From Ligula intestinalis (Eukaryota > Platyhelminthes > Cestoda > Diphyllobothriidea > Diphyllobothriidae): a DNA stretch of 64,000 nt. Made by a program: the position numbers and the translations under genes. Under the pieces are notes generated by a model. The model had not been told where the DNA came from, ran no database searches, and saw nothing but the letters and a program-made list of their open reading frames with translations. The stretch is from the NCBI GenBank assembly GCA_036362985.1, contig JAYGXS010000004.1, positions 64,572,639-64,636,638 on the forward strand, given 5' to 3'. Below are positions 12,201-20,520 of this stretch, in pieces (position 1 is the stretch's first letter; the number at the start of each line of letters is the position of its first letter).

Positions 12201-15200
12201 GACCAGGTTCAATGACCCTACTGATCTTTCGTGTACGAATTCAACTAGTTGTATTTTCTCATGCGTTTTTCACGCTATGTGGCGAGAGAAAGGAGCTGAT
12301 AATCACGCTCACCCGACGTCTAAGCAGCTTCTTCTTCTTAATCTCAAGAAAAACCTAACAAGAATGCATTTTCACAAATTGGATGAGATTAAAGAAGGTT
12401 TGCTAGCAGTACTAAACAGCATTATTTGAGAAGATTTAAAGCATATTTTACCTGGTGCAAATTTGAAGATTTCGCAAACAGCAGAGCACAATTTATTGAC
12501 ATGTATAGGAAACCCTTACGGCCTAAATTGACGCAACAGCCAGTTCCGAAAAAGCCTGTCTTCATATTCATGCTCTTTAAGGGCGACAACATTTTAAATG
12601 CCAGCAAGAGATGCTTGATTTACACCATTGAAAGAACATGTTTTACTACTGAATTTGTATTCTGCAATCCAATTAGACCCCTACTTATCCAGGTGCCAAG
12701 GATGCCTTGCCATTTCATGTCACTTTAAATTGTGTTTACGAATTTACATGCACTTGCGGAAGCATGTAAATGGGGCGAACGCAAGAGCAATTGGCAGCCA
12801 GAGCCAAGGAGCACTTGCATGTTTGGCTACTCAAACAGGAAAATAGAACTCCTCGTTCATCCCTTACTGAACATTTCCTAAATACGAGTCATTCTGTGGA
12901 CTCCAAAACTTCTTTCAGTGTACTTGTTCAGGCACGATCAACTCGTACCTTGCGCGACCTGTAGGCAGCCTACATACGGCAGTCAGAAGCCAACCTACGT
13001 AAACATTTGGAGCCTGTGGTTAACCTTACTTAGCCCTAGTAACATCCGGCTCCGTGATTTACACATTTCTCTGCCCACTTTTTCGCCTACACGTTTTTCC
13101 TTCACCTTTACTTTCCACTGTCTTTTGACATGCTTACGTTAATGATTAGCCTTCGTGACCTGGTTCGTCGACCTTATTGACCTTTTCTGTACGGATTCAG
13201 TTTTTGTATTTTCACATACGTCAATTACGTTATGCAGTGAGATGAGCATTCCCAAACTTTATGGACCCCTTAAATTCTGCTGTTTATGCAACCCTCAAAC
13301 GTGCACCAGGGAAACGATTATTTAAGATAGGAAAAAAATAAAATGCATTTAGGTTTTTGCATAAGCTTCAAGCAACAAGAGTTTCTTAGTAGCTAAGCCA
13401 GTGAATTTTCATTGAGGAGGCATTTATGACCTTTTTAATCAATGACAGACACCCATAGATGTCCAAGGATCATTCTTTTAGCAATTTCACCATATGCAGT
13501 GTCTGTTTCGAAAATTGACGTGTGTTTTCCGAATAGGTGGATATTCAGTCGGCGAATACACCTAGACCACTGTTCAGTCATCATTGCACATTGCTTCTAT
13601 TCGACAAATAAACTTGACATTCGATCAGAATCGAAGACTACTCTAGTTTATTTTTCTAGCCTAGATTTTTATAAATCAATGTGTAAAATAGGCAGCAAAA
13701 GCGGTCCTGCATAAAATTGCACTGGCCAACAGTCGAGCAAGCCGTTTCTGCGCTTCACTAAAATAGTTCGCATTTTGGAATATTATGAGCAGCAGGATGT
13801 TGCAATACCTATGACAAAATGTTTTTTTTGCAACAAGCATCGCAGCAGAGGTGCTTATTAAGAAAAAGAGAAGCACAGATACCTTTACATCATCAACAGG
13901 TGTGCAGCCAAGAGCGCCACCAGCAAAGACCACTAGCTCGTCGTGCTCAGTCAGGCATGAGGAGGTGTGTTGAGTGCGTTCAGAAACGGCATCCGCATTT
14001 GCCGGCTGAATACGAGATGGTGTGGCCGGAAACAAATCCGTCACAGTAAGGTCCGTAACCGGTCCCCTGGACAGTAGCTTCACGTCGATGGGCATCGACC
14101 AGACGTCACTAAAGGGCTTGTCCTGATTGGCCCCACCAAATAATATCAACTGGACAGAAGAGGGGAGGAAGAGAAAGAGGCGGGGATTTTAAAGACTTGC
14201 CGGTCGTACAAATAAAACCAGCATCAGCCTCGAGAATTTCAAAAAGTGAATTGAAGAACATTCCTTGGACAAGATTCGATATTTCAGTAAACATACTGCG
14301 GGTTTTTTTAATGAGATTAGATGGTCCCGAAACAGAATGACGGTTGCTGGGCCAAATGGGCTGCTGGACCAGAAAGGGTCACATTCCACTAGAGCAGTGG
14401 ATTATGGGCAAACAAAAACGTCCAACCCTAGGGCGGTAGACATTTCGCAGACGTATTTTAAGTAGTGCACCTCAAAAACCCCAACTCTCAGAAATATTTC
14501 GTACGGAACCGGTGGTAGTAAGGGTTTTGGGGGTGGGGAGAAAAAGGATAGAGAGTGAAGGAACTTTGTAAGAGAAAGTGTACAGTGGAAAAATGTAGTT
14601 GAATTTGTTTCCCGCAGCCGCTGGGAGTCAGTTGTTCCGCACGTACAATAATCTAAAAATGCAGATAGCAGTCATTATTGCATATTTCACTGCCTATTTT
14701 AAGTCCCCATCCATAAAATCCCTATAAACACAGGTTTCTTAGGACAAAATGCTGGGACTAGGGGTATATGAGGCGCATTACTTAAACTACTTTTGCCGAC
14801 AGTTCAGTGTGACAATATCAAAACAGAATATTTCCTCAAGGTCACAGGATGTACAGACAGTCTTTCACTTTGGAATTCGTAGCACTGACCGACAGTGCGA
14901 CACCCTGCCTCTCGTATTTAAGCAGTAGTCATCATGCTGACCTTATTGCCTACTAGGCCCCTGCATCTCAACAGCCTATCCACATCCGGCATTTCGACTA
15001 CAGATTCCGCCCGTCTGCCCTACAGCATAGTGGAGGCAGAGGTGGTGACTTTTGCATGAAATTAAATCGGTTGATAGTAGACTGAGGCAGCATCGGTCAC
15101 AAGCAATCCCGCCTGGCAGCGGTGTCCTTATCAAGCCAAGAAGACCGGAGACATGAGAGAGAGAGAGAGAGAGAGAGCGAAGAGGGTTGGCGTGGCCGGA

Positions 15201-16783
15201 ATCCACATCTAGGAGTGCCATTACGCTCCCCTTACCCGTGTGGCATTTGTTATGCGTGCGCATCGGTAATAACGCCTGTCCAACTCTGACCTAGCCACCG
15301 TTTTGGTCTAGAGTACCTGGCGATGGTTTGACCACCGATTTTGATTATGTCCACCATATCCTCAAGAGCAAGGATACTGACTGGATACAGAGACGAGATA
15401 CAAATGAAATAGAAGCGCAACTGTCTACCCCATTTTGAACCGGTGACAAGACAAAGTCAAGATGACCGAACGGGCTCGGGCGTAAACCGCCTTCTCCTAT
15501 GCAGGCCAAAATACCGCCTAACTTAGTTTAAAGTGACTGTAGACGTTTGCACAGATACTACCGCACTATCTACCCTCACTCGCCTTCAGTAGATGGCAAG
15601 GCAGGCTGAAGGAAACTAAGGCTGGTACTGCTACTGTTATTTCCAATACTACTCACTAGGGGTGTAGCTGAGGGTGAGTAATACAGGCCCCATTTTTGAC
15701 GTTAGTACTTGTCAGAGGTGTCACTGATTAAAGTCAACGCTGGGGCTAATATCAACTTGACCTCAAAAAGAAGGTTGAATCTGAATTTATGTTATTCCGA
15801 GTAAATACATGTTTGAGACCCGTGCCTGCCTTAATTTCCCTCCTCTCACCTCTGTCCACCAAAAGCTGTGCCATATTTTAATAAGTTTGGGCTAGGATAC
15901 AGCTACTAGAGGTGATATGCCACTGCTAAGGGTTTTAATTCTAGCAATCAGGCTTACTAAGGTCATCGGATAGTATATTCTAGTAATATATTCCTAAAAT
16001 TGTATCAATAGCTGGCATGCATCCTATTTCTGCAACAAGCAAAGCAGATGGGAATATGAGCTTACGTGCGTCCTAAACTTCATCTGGTCTAGAGCACCTG
16101 CCGAGTGACCTATTTCATAGAGCAAGCTAACAACAAGTTCTGACGTTGGTGCACTAATGGTTCTTCATACGGACACTCTACCCGCAATCTGGTCCCTGAA
16201 CTATGCCAACCCTAAGTCTGATCTTACAAGCCCGTTTACAGTCGTCGTTATAGTGTCCACCCTTAACTCTCCAGTACCAAGTAAAGTAAGCAATACCCAT
16301 CTAAGTAGGCTATTGGTTATTACAACCTCTAGACACATGTATTTCATGAAAAACTAACATTTGGAAAATATTTCACAGGTAAGAAAGTTTGACCCTAACG
16401 GAGAAGGCTTTAACGAAATCGAAATTTTACGCAGTATTTTAACTTAAAGGTGATTTTAAATGACTGATTTCAAACTGTCATTACATGAAGTTAAGACGAC
16501 ATGAATTATGCAATTTGTGACACTTACTTCCCCACCACATAATGCACTTGCGTGTTCATAGCGTGCAAACAGAGGATCCACGTCCGAACTGAGAGGTACC
16601 GCGGAAAACATGTTGCCAGTTCGCAGATTGAGAAGGAGGTAGGTAGAGCAGCAGGAGACCCGATTGGCCCCACCGACCAGTAAAATCCACGACGTTTTTC
16701 CGGCCTCACATAAGACATGTGCTGTGTGGCCAACTCGTGCAGAGGCCGAATCTTTACCCGAGTGTGTTGAAGTAAGTTGTTGC
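3133..16783 (-). CDS. RABEPK: Kelch-repeat protein, RABEPK (Rab9 effector p40)-like, multi-exon
   Basis: Gene-level entry; exons on the minus strand are 16528-16783, 13883-14149, 9572-9784, tentative 9302-9401, 4161-4346 and 3133-3296. Read in this order they give successive kelch blades: ARVGHT and LLVGGANR; RYEHAS then LILFGGANQ with FSDVW; ELVVFAGG; SPRMGH and FFVHGGMAG with FFDDFY; CHWVKV and TLPSPRMDFA; FLFIHGGMN with IFDDAY. The order and motifs follow human RABEPK, a beta-propeller of about 370 residues that binds Rab9-GTP in endosome-to-Golgi transport. Every junction carries GT..AG with matching phase. The first exon, before the ARVGH block, is not found, and the region upstream is occupied by LINEs. 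The introns hold CR1, PLE, SINE and other repeats. RABEPK is preferred over other kelch proteins because of VGGAN, FGGANQ, HGGMAG and the final HGGMN blade. The symbol is by similarity of motif order, not by a search. Confidence 0.8.
3381..3444 (+). repeat. Purine-rich GGA/GAA tract
   Basis: About 60 bases almost entirely of A and G, mostly GGA and GAA units, in the last intron of the kelch gene. On the transcribed (minus) strand it is a pyrimidine tract. Confidence 0.8.
4161..4346 (-). CDS. RABEPK: RABEPK-like penultimate exon
   Basis: The acceptor TTCTGTCTTCTAG precedes the exon and the donor GGAG|GTACAA ends it. It encodes GCCHWVKVIGAA-like text (ACHWVKVIGAA), then TLPSPRMDFAF and a Ser/Asp-rich linker ending ADG. 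It matches the HWTLLKFDTLLPPGRLDHS segment of human RABEPK, which joins blade 5 to the last blade. Starting phase is one base carried in, and ending phase is one base carried out, which fits the next exon at 3296 exactly (the joined codons read D-G-E-K). Confidence 0.75.
4793..5635 (-). mobile_element. 5'-truncated CR1-type LINE (3' end of ORF2 plus UTR)
   Basis: Minus-strand frames give SLKPTLNCTMAAKSARS, LVRPHLEFAMQAWRPWTV and VPYESSLLTFDLFTYSY, the conserved C-terminal part of CR1 reverse transcriptases, then ATWNALSEDFV and FKSRL near the ORF end. The frame changes between about 5390 and 5160, so it is defective. The 3' end is the usual A-rich tail ending in ATCAGT-like repeats near 4793-4810, preceded by the family's TTGAACTCCCTATTGGT block, which is also seen near 17690 and 41990. 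Confidence 0.75.
5870..6290 (-). repeat. Dispersed repeat family B, diverged unit
   Basis: GC-rich sequence loosely similar to the next unit at 6290-6690, sharing a GGC-TCGTATTTA-GG block (TTAAATACGATGCC on the minus strand, a TATA-like element). It looks like a diverged tandem neighbour of that unit. No protein-coding signal is visible. Confidence 0.4.
6290..6690 (-). repeat. Dispersed repeat family B, copy 1 (LTR- or promoter-like)
   Basis: The reverse complement matches 18395-18790 over about 400 bp. The minus strand reads GCCAATAGGGAACAAAGG, then a TAAATACGACGCCGCGGAC block, then about 150 bases to GGGACATAACCGGTGTTGAC. A CCAAT box followed some 25 bp later by a TATA-like sequence is what an LTR U3/R or a LINE 5' promoter would show. 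Flanking target-site duplications were not found. Confidence 0.6.
7600..7680 (+). mobile_element. CR1 3' tail
   Basis: GGGAGTTCAAAGGCATTGGC followed by CCCTCAATAAGCTGATACTG matches the terminal block of the CR1 copies at 17.7 kb and 42.0 kb, so a plus-strand CR1 3' end stops here. The upstream 7250-7600 is probably its 3' UTR. Confidence 0.55.
7681..8395. other. No gene recognised
   Basis: A minus-strand frame of about 117 codons (7949-8302) shows no family motif and does not fit the kelch gene. A short inverted repeat (CTACTGAAA..TTTAGTAG) lies near 7868-7890. Confidence 0.4.
8400..8700 (-). mobile_element. tRNA-derived SINE, copy 1
   Basis: The minus strand has an A box (TAGCTCACTCGGTAGAGCG, 8509-8527) and a B box (GGTTCGAATCC, 8466-8476) spaced as in a tRNA, followed by TTTTTCACAATTGGGTCAA as the SINE body. 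The 5' side (8590-8690) carries a block shared with 37690-37760. Relatives lie at 36640-36870 (-) and 37530-37985 (+). The acceptor stem is not well paired, so it is a SINE rather than a tRNA gene. Confidence 0.75.
8712..8721. other. Assembly gap (10 N)
   Basis: Ten undetermined bases next to the SINE at 8400-8700. Confidence 0.99.
9302..9401 (-). CDS. RABEPK: Tentative RABEPK-like exon (blade 5)
   Basis: Between acceptor TTTATAG and a weak donor A|GTATAG the minus strand reads QHFAVFGWFERWELESSYAD over 33 codons plus one base. Entry phase 0 fits the exon ending at 9572, and exit phase 1 fits the exon beginning at 4346. The kelch spacing from FG to the next HW (about 20 residues) equals that of human RABEPK blade 5. 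Against it: the double glycine is FGW instead of FGG, the donor is weak, and about 14 residues are missing before it. Confidence 0.33.
9572..9784 (-). CDS. RABEPK: RABEPK-like exon with kelch blade 4
   Basis: After acceptor GGATTAG the exon reads VRMYKIKDKKWITVETEG, CAPSPRMGHLMLY and FFVHGGMAGEKFFDDFYRLE, closely following the human LFIHGGLAGDRFYDDL region. It ends at donor CGG|GTAGGT (an alternative GT lies four bases later). Phase 0 at both ends, 71 codons. The W-x-SPR-GH-x-GG-x-DD-Y pattern is diagnostic of kelch blades. Confidence 0.85.
9860..11215 (-). mobile_element. CR1-type LINE fragment (RT domain to 3' UTR), broken
   Basis: The minus strand encodes [73 protein letters not shown], then with a deletion FADDLKFGR, and further [36 protein letters not shown] and LEFAIQARIPWTA. 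Compared with the copy at 41.9-44.6 kb, about 140 codons (including the GVPQGS motif) are missing between [10 protein letters not shown] and LDCEIVLFADDL, with frameshifts downstream. It lies inside an intron of the kelch gene on the same strand. Confidence 0.85.
11690..12440 (+). mobile_element. Penelope-like element 3' fragment, tandem unit 1
   Basis: Matches 12640-13250 in direct orientation (shared TTTACATGCACTTG, GCATGTAAATGGGGCGAACG, ATTGGCAGCCAGAGC, ACTCGTACC.TGCGC). It encodes a more decayed version of the same GIY-YIG region (CKWGERNGDWQPE in a shifted frame). It ends near 12440, where unit 2 begins with a longer 5' part. Confidence 0.65.
12424..13250 (+). mobile_element. Penelope-like element 3' fragment, tandem unit 2, with GIY-YIG domain
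   Basis: Frames on the plus strand read FIDMYRKPLRPKL, KPVFIFMLFKGDN, FVFCNPIRPLL, then after a frame change NCVYEFTCTCGS, YMGRTQEQLAARAKEHLHVW and LTEHFLNTSHSVD. This is the linker and GIY-YIG endonuclease of PLE proteins (VY-x-C-CG, Y-x-GRT, R-x-KEH). At least one frameshift separates the linker from the nuclease, so it is a pseudogene. It sits in an intron of the kelch gene, antisense to it. Confidence 0.75.
13883..14149 (-). CDS. RABEPK: RABEPK-like exon with kelch blades 2-3
   Basis: The acceptor TCTTCTGTCCAG is followed by LILFGGANQDKPFSDVWSMP, then a linker, THSSCLTEHDELVVFAGGA-like text (TSSCLTEHDELVVFAGG) and PVDDVK, ending at donor AAAG|GTATCT. It corresponds to human IWVFGGANQ through LYVFGGG and PVQDTKL. 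Phase 0 at both ends, 89 codons. Upstream it joins the RYEHAS exon at 16528, as in the human order. Confidence 0.85.
15155..15177. repeat. (GA)n microsatellite
   Basis: Twenty-three bases of alternating G and A in a kelch-gene intron. Confidence 0.95.
15260..16110. repeat. Dispersed repeat family C, rearranged copy
   Basis: 15840-16110 matches 50220-50500 in direct orientation (CTCTGTCCACCAAAAGC, AAGTTTGGGCTAGGA, GATAGTATATTCTAGTA), while 15520-15670 matches the 37.2-37.5 and 49.9-50.0 kb core in reverse. It belongs to the inverted-repeat element described at 49413-50530. Confidence 0.6.
16528..16783 (-). CDS. RABEPK: RABEPK-like exon with kelch blade 1
   Basis: Acceptor CATGATTTTAG, donor GGGGAA|GTAAGT. 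The exon encodes QQLTSTHSGKDSASARVGHT, then ILLVGGANR and LFARYEHASALCGG, aligning with SPCARVGHSC, VFIVGGANPN and LLPRYEHASF of human RABEPK. One base completes a codon carried from the missing upstream exon; the exit is phase 0 into LILFGGANQ. The upstream exon should contain a Trp (human ATWYTL) and the start codon. A CR1 tail occupies the DNA immediately upstream (16862 onward). Confidence 0.85.
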
Positions 16784-16861
16784 CTAAAATCATGAAAATT
16801 TGTAATATGACACAAATGACTTCTCTGAGCAGACCACAAACTCGGGGCTGGGAGGACACCC

Positions 16862-17760
16862 TCTCAAATTACTTGTGACTGGGGGCAAGACTTGACCCAA
16901 GAAAATGCATTTTCTCTAGGAGGTAAGTAATCCAGGCATAGAATGCTCTTCCTGCGGACATTGTCGTGTCCCCATCCGTGGACACCTTTCAGACAAAGCT
17001 TGACCAGCACCGCTTTAGGTGCCACCATGGCAACTGAATTCTCCGAAATCAAGCACTAAAATGCTCTACATATATACTTATAGTAATTTTTAAATATTAT
17101 TGCTATTATTTGATCAAAATATGTCTAACCTATCTGATTTCCCTTCTCACAATGCGAATTGCGCTGATCGCGTCTGCAGTCGCATCTACCACACCTATGG
17201 TCCTAGGCTACGCGGCCCTGTCACGCTCTTTCTCGTATCGAGCTTAAAATCGGCTGCTGACGTGGCGTGTTCCCTGCTGTTGTCACAGCAAGCACGTCTC
17301 ATGGTCTCATCTCCGGTTCTTGGGGAATTTCTCGTGACTCTGAGGTCTCCTCCTCGTATGGCCCTTCGGATGTAGATATTACTCGCCATGGACCCCATGG
17401 CTGCCGCCAACATTCACAACAGCATACTGGTCCTATTTTTTACATATTCTCTCTCCCACGAGCGAGTTTTTCTCCTTGAAACCACAAATGAAATTCCATT
17501 TTGAATTATGCGCCATGCCTTAGTTTTTTCACTGTCTACTCTTCTTGCTCAGTTACACTGTTGAGTCGTGTTAACTGACATAGCCACATTTGAGTGTATT
17601 ACTTGAAACAAGCGAGTAGTCGACTAAAATTGTGTCAATGACTTCTTTGAGATGTTCGGCTGTGCCGATGCATTTCTCAAATGATATGTACCAATAGGGA
17701 GTTCAAGGGCGTTTGCCTATATTTCCTGTAATAAACTTGACTTGACTGACTTTCACAGCA
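16862..17760 (+). mobile_element. 5'-truncated CR1 LINE (ORF end plus 3' UTR)
   Basis: The start resembles the end of CR1 ORF2 (KLLVTGG, then MHFLL..., VSTPIRGHLSDKA-like in broken frames). It is followed by a 3' UTR that matches the reverse of 41943-42545, and ends in AATAAACTTGACTTGACTGA, the pentamer-like tail typical of this family. Confidence 0.75.
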
Positions 17761-17779
17761 GATTAATAAACAGAGTTAC

Positions 17780-18394
17780 GTAGAAATTGCAATTAATGAG
17801 GAAAAACATGACCGGCGTTTGAACGTAGTCAGGAAAACCATGCATTAAAGGAAATCTAAAACCGGGACGGTTGTTCTCACTAGTGCTGAAAAGAGAAGAA
17901 GTTGAACGAAGTTTAGTTAGCTCCGTAGAATTGGCGGTGGTTCATTAAAAGGAGTTTATAAAACAAATTATGGGGTAATGACTGAATTGTATTTATTGGG
18001 AGAAGGGAAGGTCGAGCATGGGTTACAGTAAACCGCAAGCAAGTACCATGTATAACATTTATAGCCAAATGTGGCACGGAATAAAGATTAAAGCCCCCAC
18101 TGTTTTAGCCAGGATCACCAAGCTAAGGGCCAGAAACTCGACGTAAAATATAATTAATCAGTTATCTGCACAAAAGAAATTGTAAAGAAGGGCGAATTCG
18201 TAAAAAAAATGAGCATGTTACAACTAATTGTTAGGAGGGCCCAACACGCGAGCCATAACTCGGGCTGTCCTTTGGGCACTAGAACAAAGGAATCGGACAG
18301 GCTACCGGTGCATGCTGAACGGGCGAAGAGAGCGACCTTTAAGGGACGACATGCGAGCAAGCAAAGACAACCGCGGCCGATGTTTGCCATCCGT
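17780..18394. other. No gene recognised
   Basis: Only short frames are present, and no coding motif is visible. The last part (18240-18395) may be a diverged 5' extension of repeat family B. Confidence 0.4.
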
Positions 18395-18790
18395 GAGGTC
18401 ATGGCTGGCCAGGGGCAAAGCGCACGCGCCAAACGCCACGATAAGTACACTATAGCTTCTCGCATGGACCACTAACGGAGGAGCCAATAGGGAACAAAGG
18501 CTGTTGGTCCTTAAATACGACGCCGCGGACAGGAGGTGCACTCTATTGCCGAGATGCGCCACCGGTGACCCGACATTCTGCTGCTGGGGTCACAGGACAA
18601 GCTGCCAAGAAGAGACCGACGACAGAAGACACGTTGCTGACAGGCACACAGAAGACAACGCTGATGTACAAACAGAAGTAGTGACAGTAAATTACTATCT
18701 GCTATCCTGTTCTGCCTTCTCTTCCAAACACTTAACTGGGGGACATAACCGGTGTTGACACAAGAATACACAAGGTTATAAGACTAATAG
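18395..18790 (+). repeat. Dispersed repeat family B, copy 2
   Basis: Inverted relative to 6290-6690 and about 85-90% similar by eye. It contains GCCAATAGGGAACAAAGG, then CTTAAATACGACGCCGCGG (CCAAT and TATA-like elements), then a GC-rich leader and GGGACATAACCGGTGTTGAC near the end. Confidence 0.6.
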
Positions 18791-19109
18791 AACGAAATAT
18801 TTTCAAAAGCTGACGCATATACAATGTGCCTCTTTAACACTGCCCTGAGAACATTTTAACGAACAAACAATCGTTAGAGTAGATAAGCTAGATCAACGCA
18901 GTGGCCAGATCTTGACATGGGAGGCATTATTCCGGTTTCGATCGCAGTACAAATGCTGAACACGCGGGACGAGACTTTGGTGGCACGCGTAGCTGTAGCT
19001 GTTGTTGTTGTAAGCTGTTACCTAAGGTGAGCTATCCTACTTAGAAAACGTAACAAAAGCGTAGATGCTGTCTTGAGGTTCTGCGTTCAGTAACCCTGAC
19101 CGACGAACG

Positions 19110-19925
19110 CTGTCCGCGGGTGAATGCAGATTTCCGATGGCAGATTTCCAACGATTTCTTTGAGATGGCCACTACTTCTAGATTGCGCGGACACCCTTTC
19201 AAACTGCGTGTGACTGGGGCAAGATTGAAAACACGAAAATTCTTCTTATCTAAAAGGGCACGGAATGCTCTGCCCGCATACATTATCAGGTCCCCATCTG
19301 TGGACACGTTTAAGATGCAGTTGGACCAGCATAAAAAAGACGTTCTCTGTAATGATGCTGGACTAATTACATTACCGCCCATCAGCAAGTAAGATTTGCC
19401 ACCAGACTTCTTTGGCAGAAATTACTTTAAAAATACTGCTCGCTACTTTTCAGTAATATGTTTGATCAGAATAACTTTTGAGGATCGTGGCAAGCTGCCG
19501 TGTTTCGTCGTTTGGTCGGCAGACCCGGTAACCAGCAAGGGCGTATGATGGGCGCATCTCCGACATTCGGTGATGTTTTCGTGACCACCACGATCTTCTC
19601 CTTGTGTGATCATTAGGATATTGAACAACCGCGATTGCATCCTCCTGACATGATTCAAACACTTTCAGCAGCAGGACATCCGATTTACATATACCCTTCG
19701 CCCTGCCCCCCCCCCCCCCCCCACAGGCGACAGTTTTTCTCTTTAAAATACCACAAATGGCATTCAAAATTAAACTTATGAAAAATGCCTAAGGGGTTTT
19801 TTTACTGTCGGCCCCCTTACGCAGTTCTATTACTGGCAACGCCACATGTTCTGCATCATAGCTATGTACAAAGAGTTCAACGGTATTTACCTATATTTGC
19901 CTAATAAAACTGAACTGAACTGAAG
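19110..19925 (+). mobile_element. 5'-truncated CR1 LINE (ORF2 C-terminus plus 3' UTR)
   Basis: An open frame (19120-19391) gives [35 protein letters not shown] and SVDTFKMQLDQHK before a stop, the standard CR1 ORF2 C-terminus. A 3' UTR of about 530 bp follows, with a run of 17 C at 19706-19722 and a tail AATAAAACTGAACTGAACTG. This copy keeps an intact ORF end. Confidence 0.8.
19706..19722 (+). repeat. Poly(C) run
   Basis: Seventeen consecutive C inside the CR1 3' UTR, at the position where the 17.45-kb and 42.2-kb copies have only a short pyrimidine stretch. Confidence 0.95.
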
Positions 19926-20149
19926 TATGAGCACCTTTGCCGTGACGAACTCCAAATGAATCTCCCGGGCCATAAGACCTGCTGTTGGGGTTGGTCAGGC
20001 CGATGACAGCTGATAATACGGCAACGGTCATTCGGGTCCCAATTGTCTTGTCAATCCGACCAATCGCTTGCGAACTACCCCTACATTATGCAGAATTTTC
20101 ACACTAAACGGTCTGCCTGGTAGATTTAATGGAGCTTCACAGAGGCACG

Positions 20150-20520
20150 ACAGACGTTAATCGGGTCTCGCTCCCGTCACAAATTGGAAGGAGGAGGGAT
20201 TAGACGTACGTGCAAACTCGGGCAGCAGCCACGCGTGGTCTTTGTGATGCTCCCACTCCGTGGGATCGGAGTCGGGCGTGGTGGCTGCGCCTTCCTGCGT
20301 CTGATCCTGCCTCCGGCCGGCGAGAAAAGTGAAAGAGACTGGTTTATACAACACACATCTGCTGTCACTCAAAACGAATCCATGTGTAAGCCACCGCTCC
20401 TGCAGCACTACACTGTGGACCTCGTCGAAACGACTACTTAGATGTGCGGATCGACTCGAAACTTTAACTTGCTTGAGGTCTGTGCACTGAAGCAACAAGG
20501 TTTAATAGAGACTGTTAGGA
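20150..20520 (-). repeat. GC-rich segment with 113-codon open frame, probably repeat-derived
   Basis: The minus-strand frame (20157-20498) includes SRFDEVHSVVLQERW and EWEHHKDHAWLLPEF. Its upstream end shares CTCCTGCA-x-ACTC and GTGGA.CTCGTCGAAA with 48930-48985, which points to a dispersed repeat. I do not recognise the protein. It was considered as the missing first kelch exon, but the donor after LLPEFA is in the wrong phase. Confidence 0.35.

Noticed and set aside
15155..15177. (GA)n as a regulatory GAGA element
   Set aside because: Plain microsatellite in an intron; nothing else supports regulation.
20157..20498. GC-rich frame considered as first exon of the kelch gene
   Set aside because: Donor phase is wrong and part of it matches a repeat at 48.9 kb.
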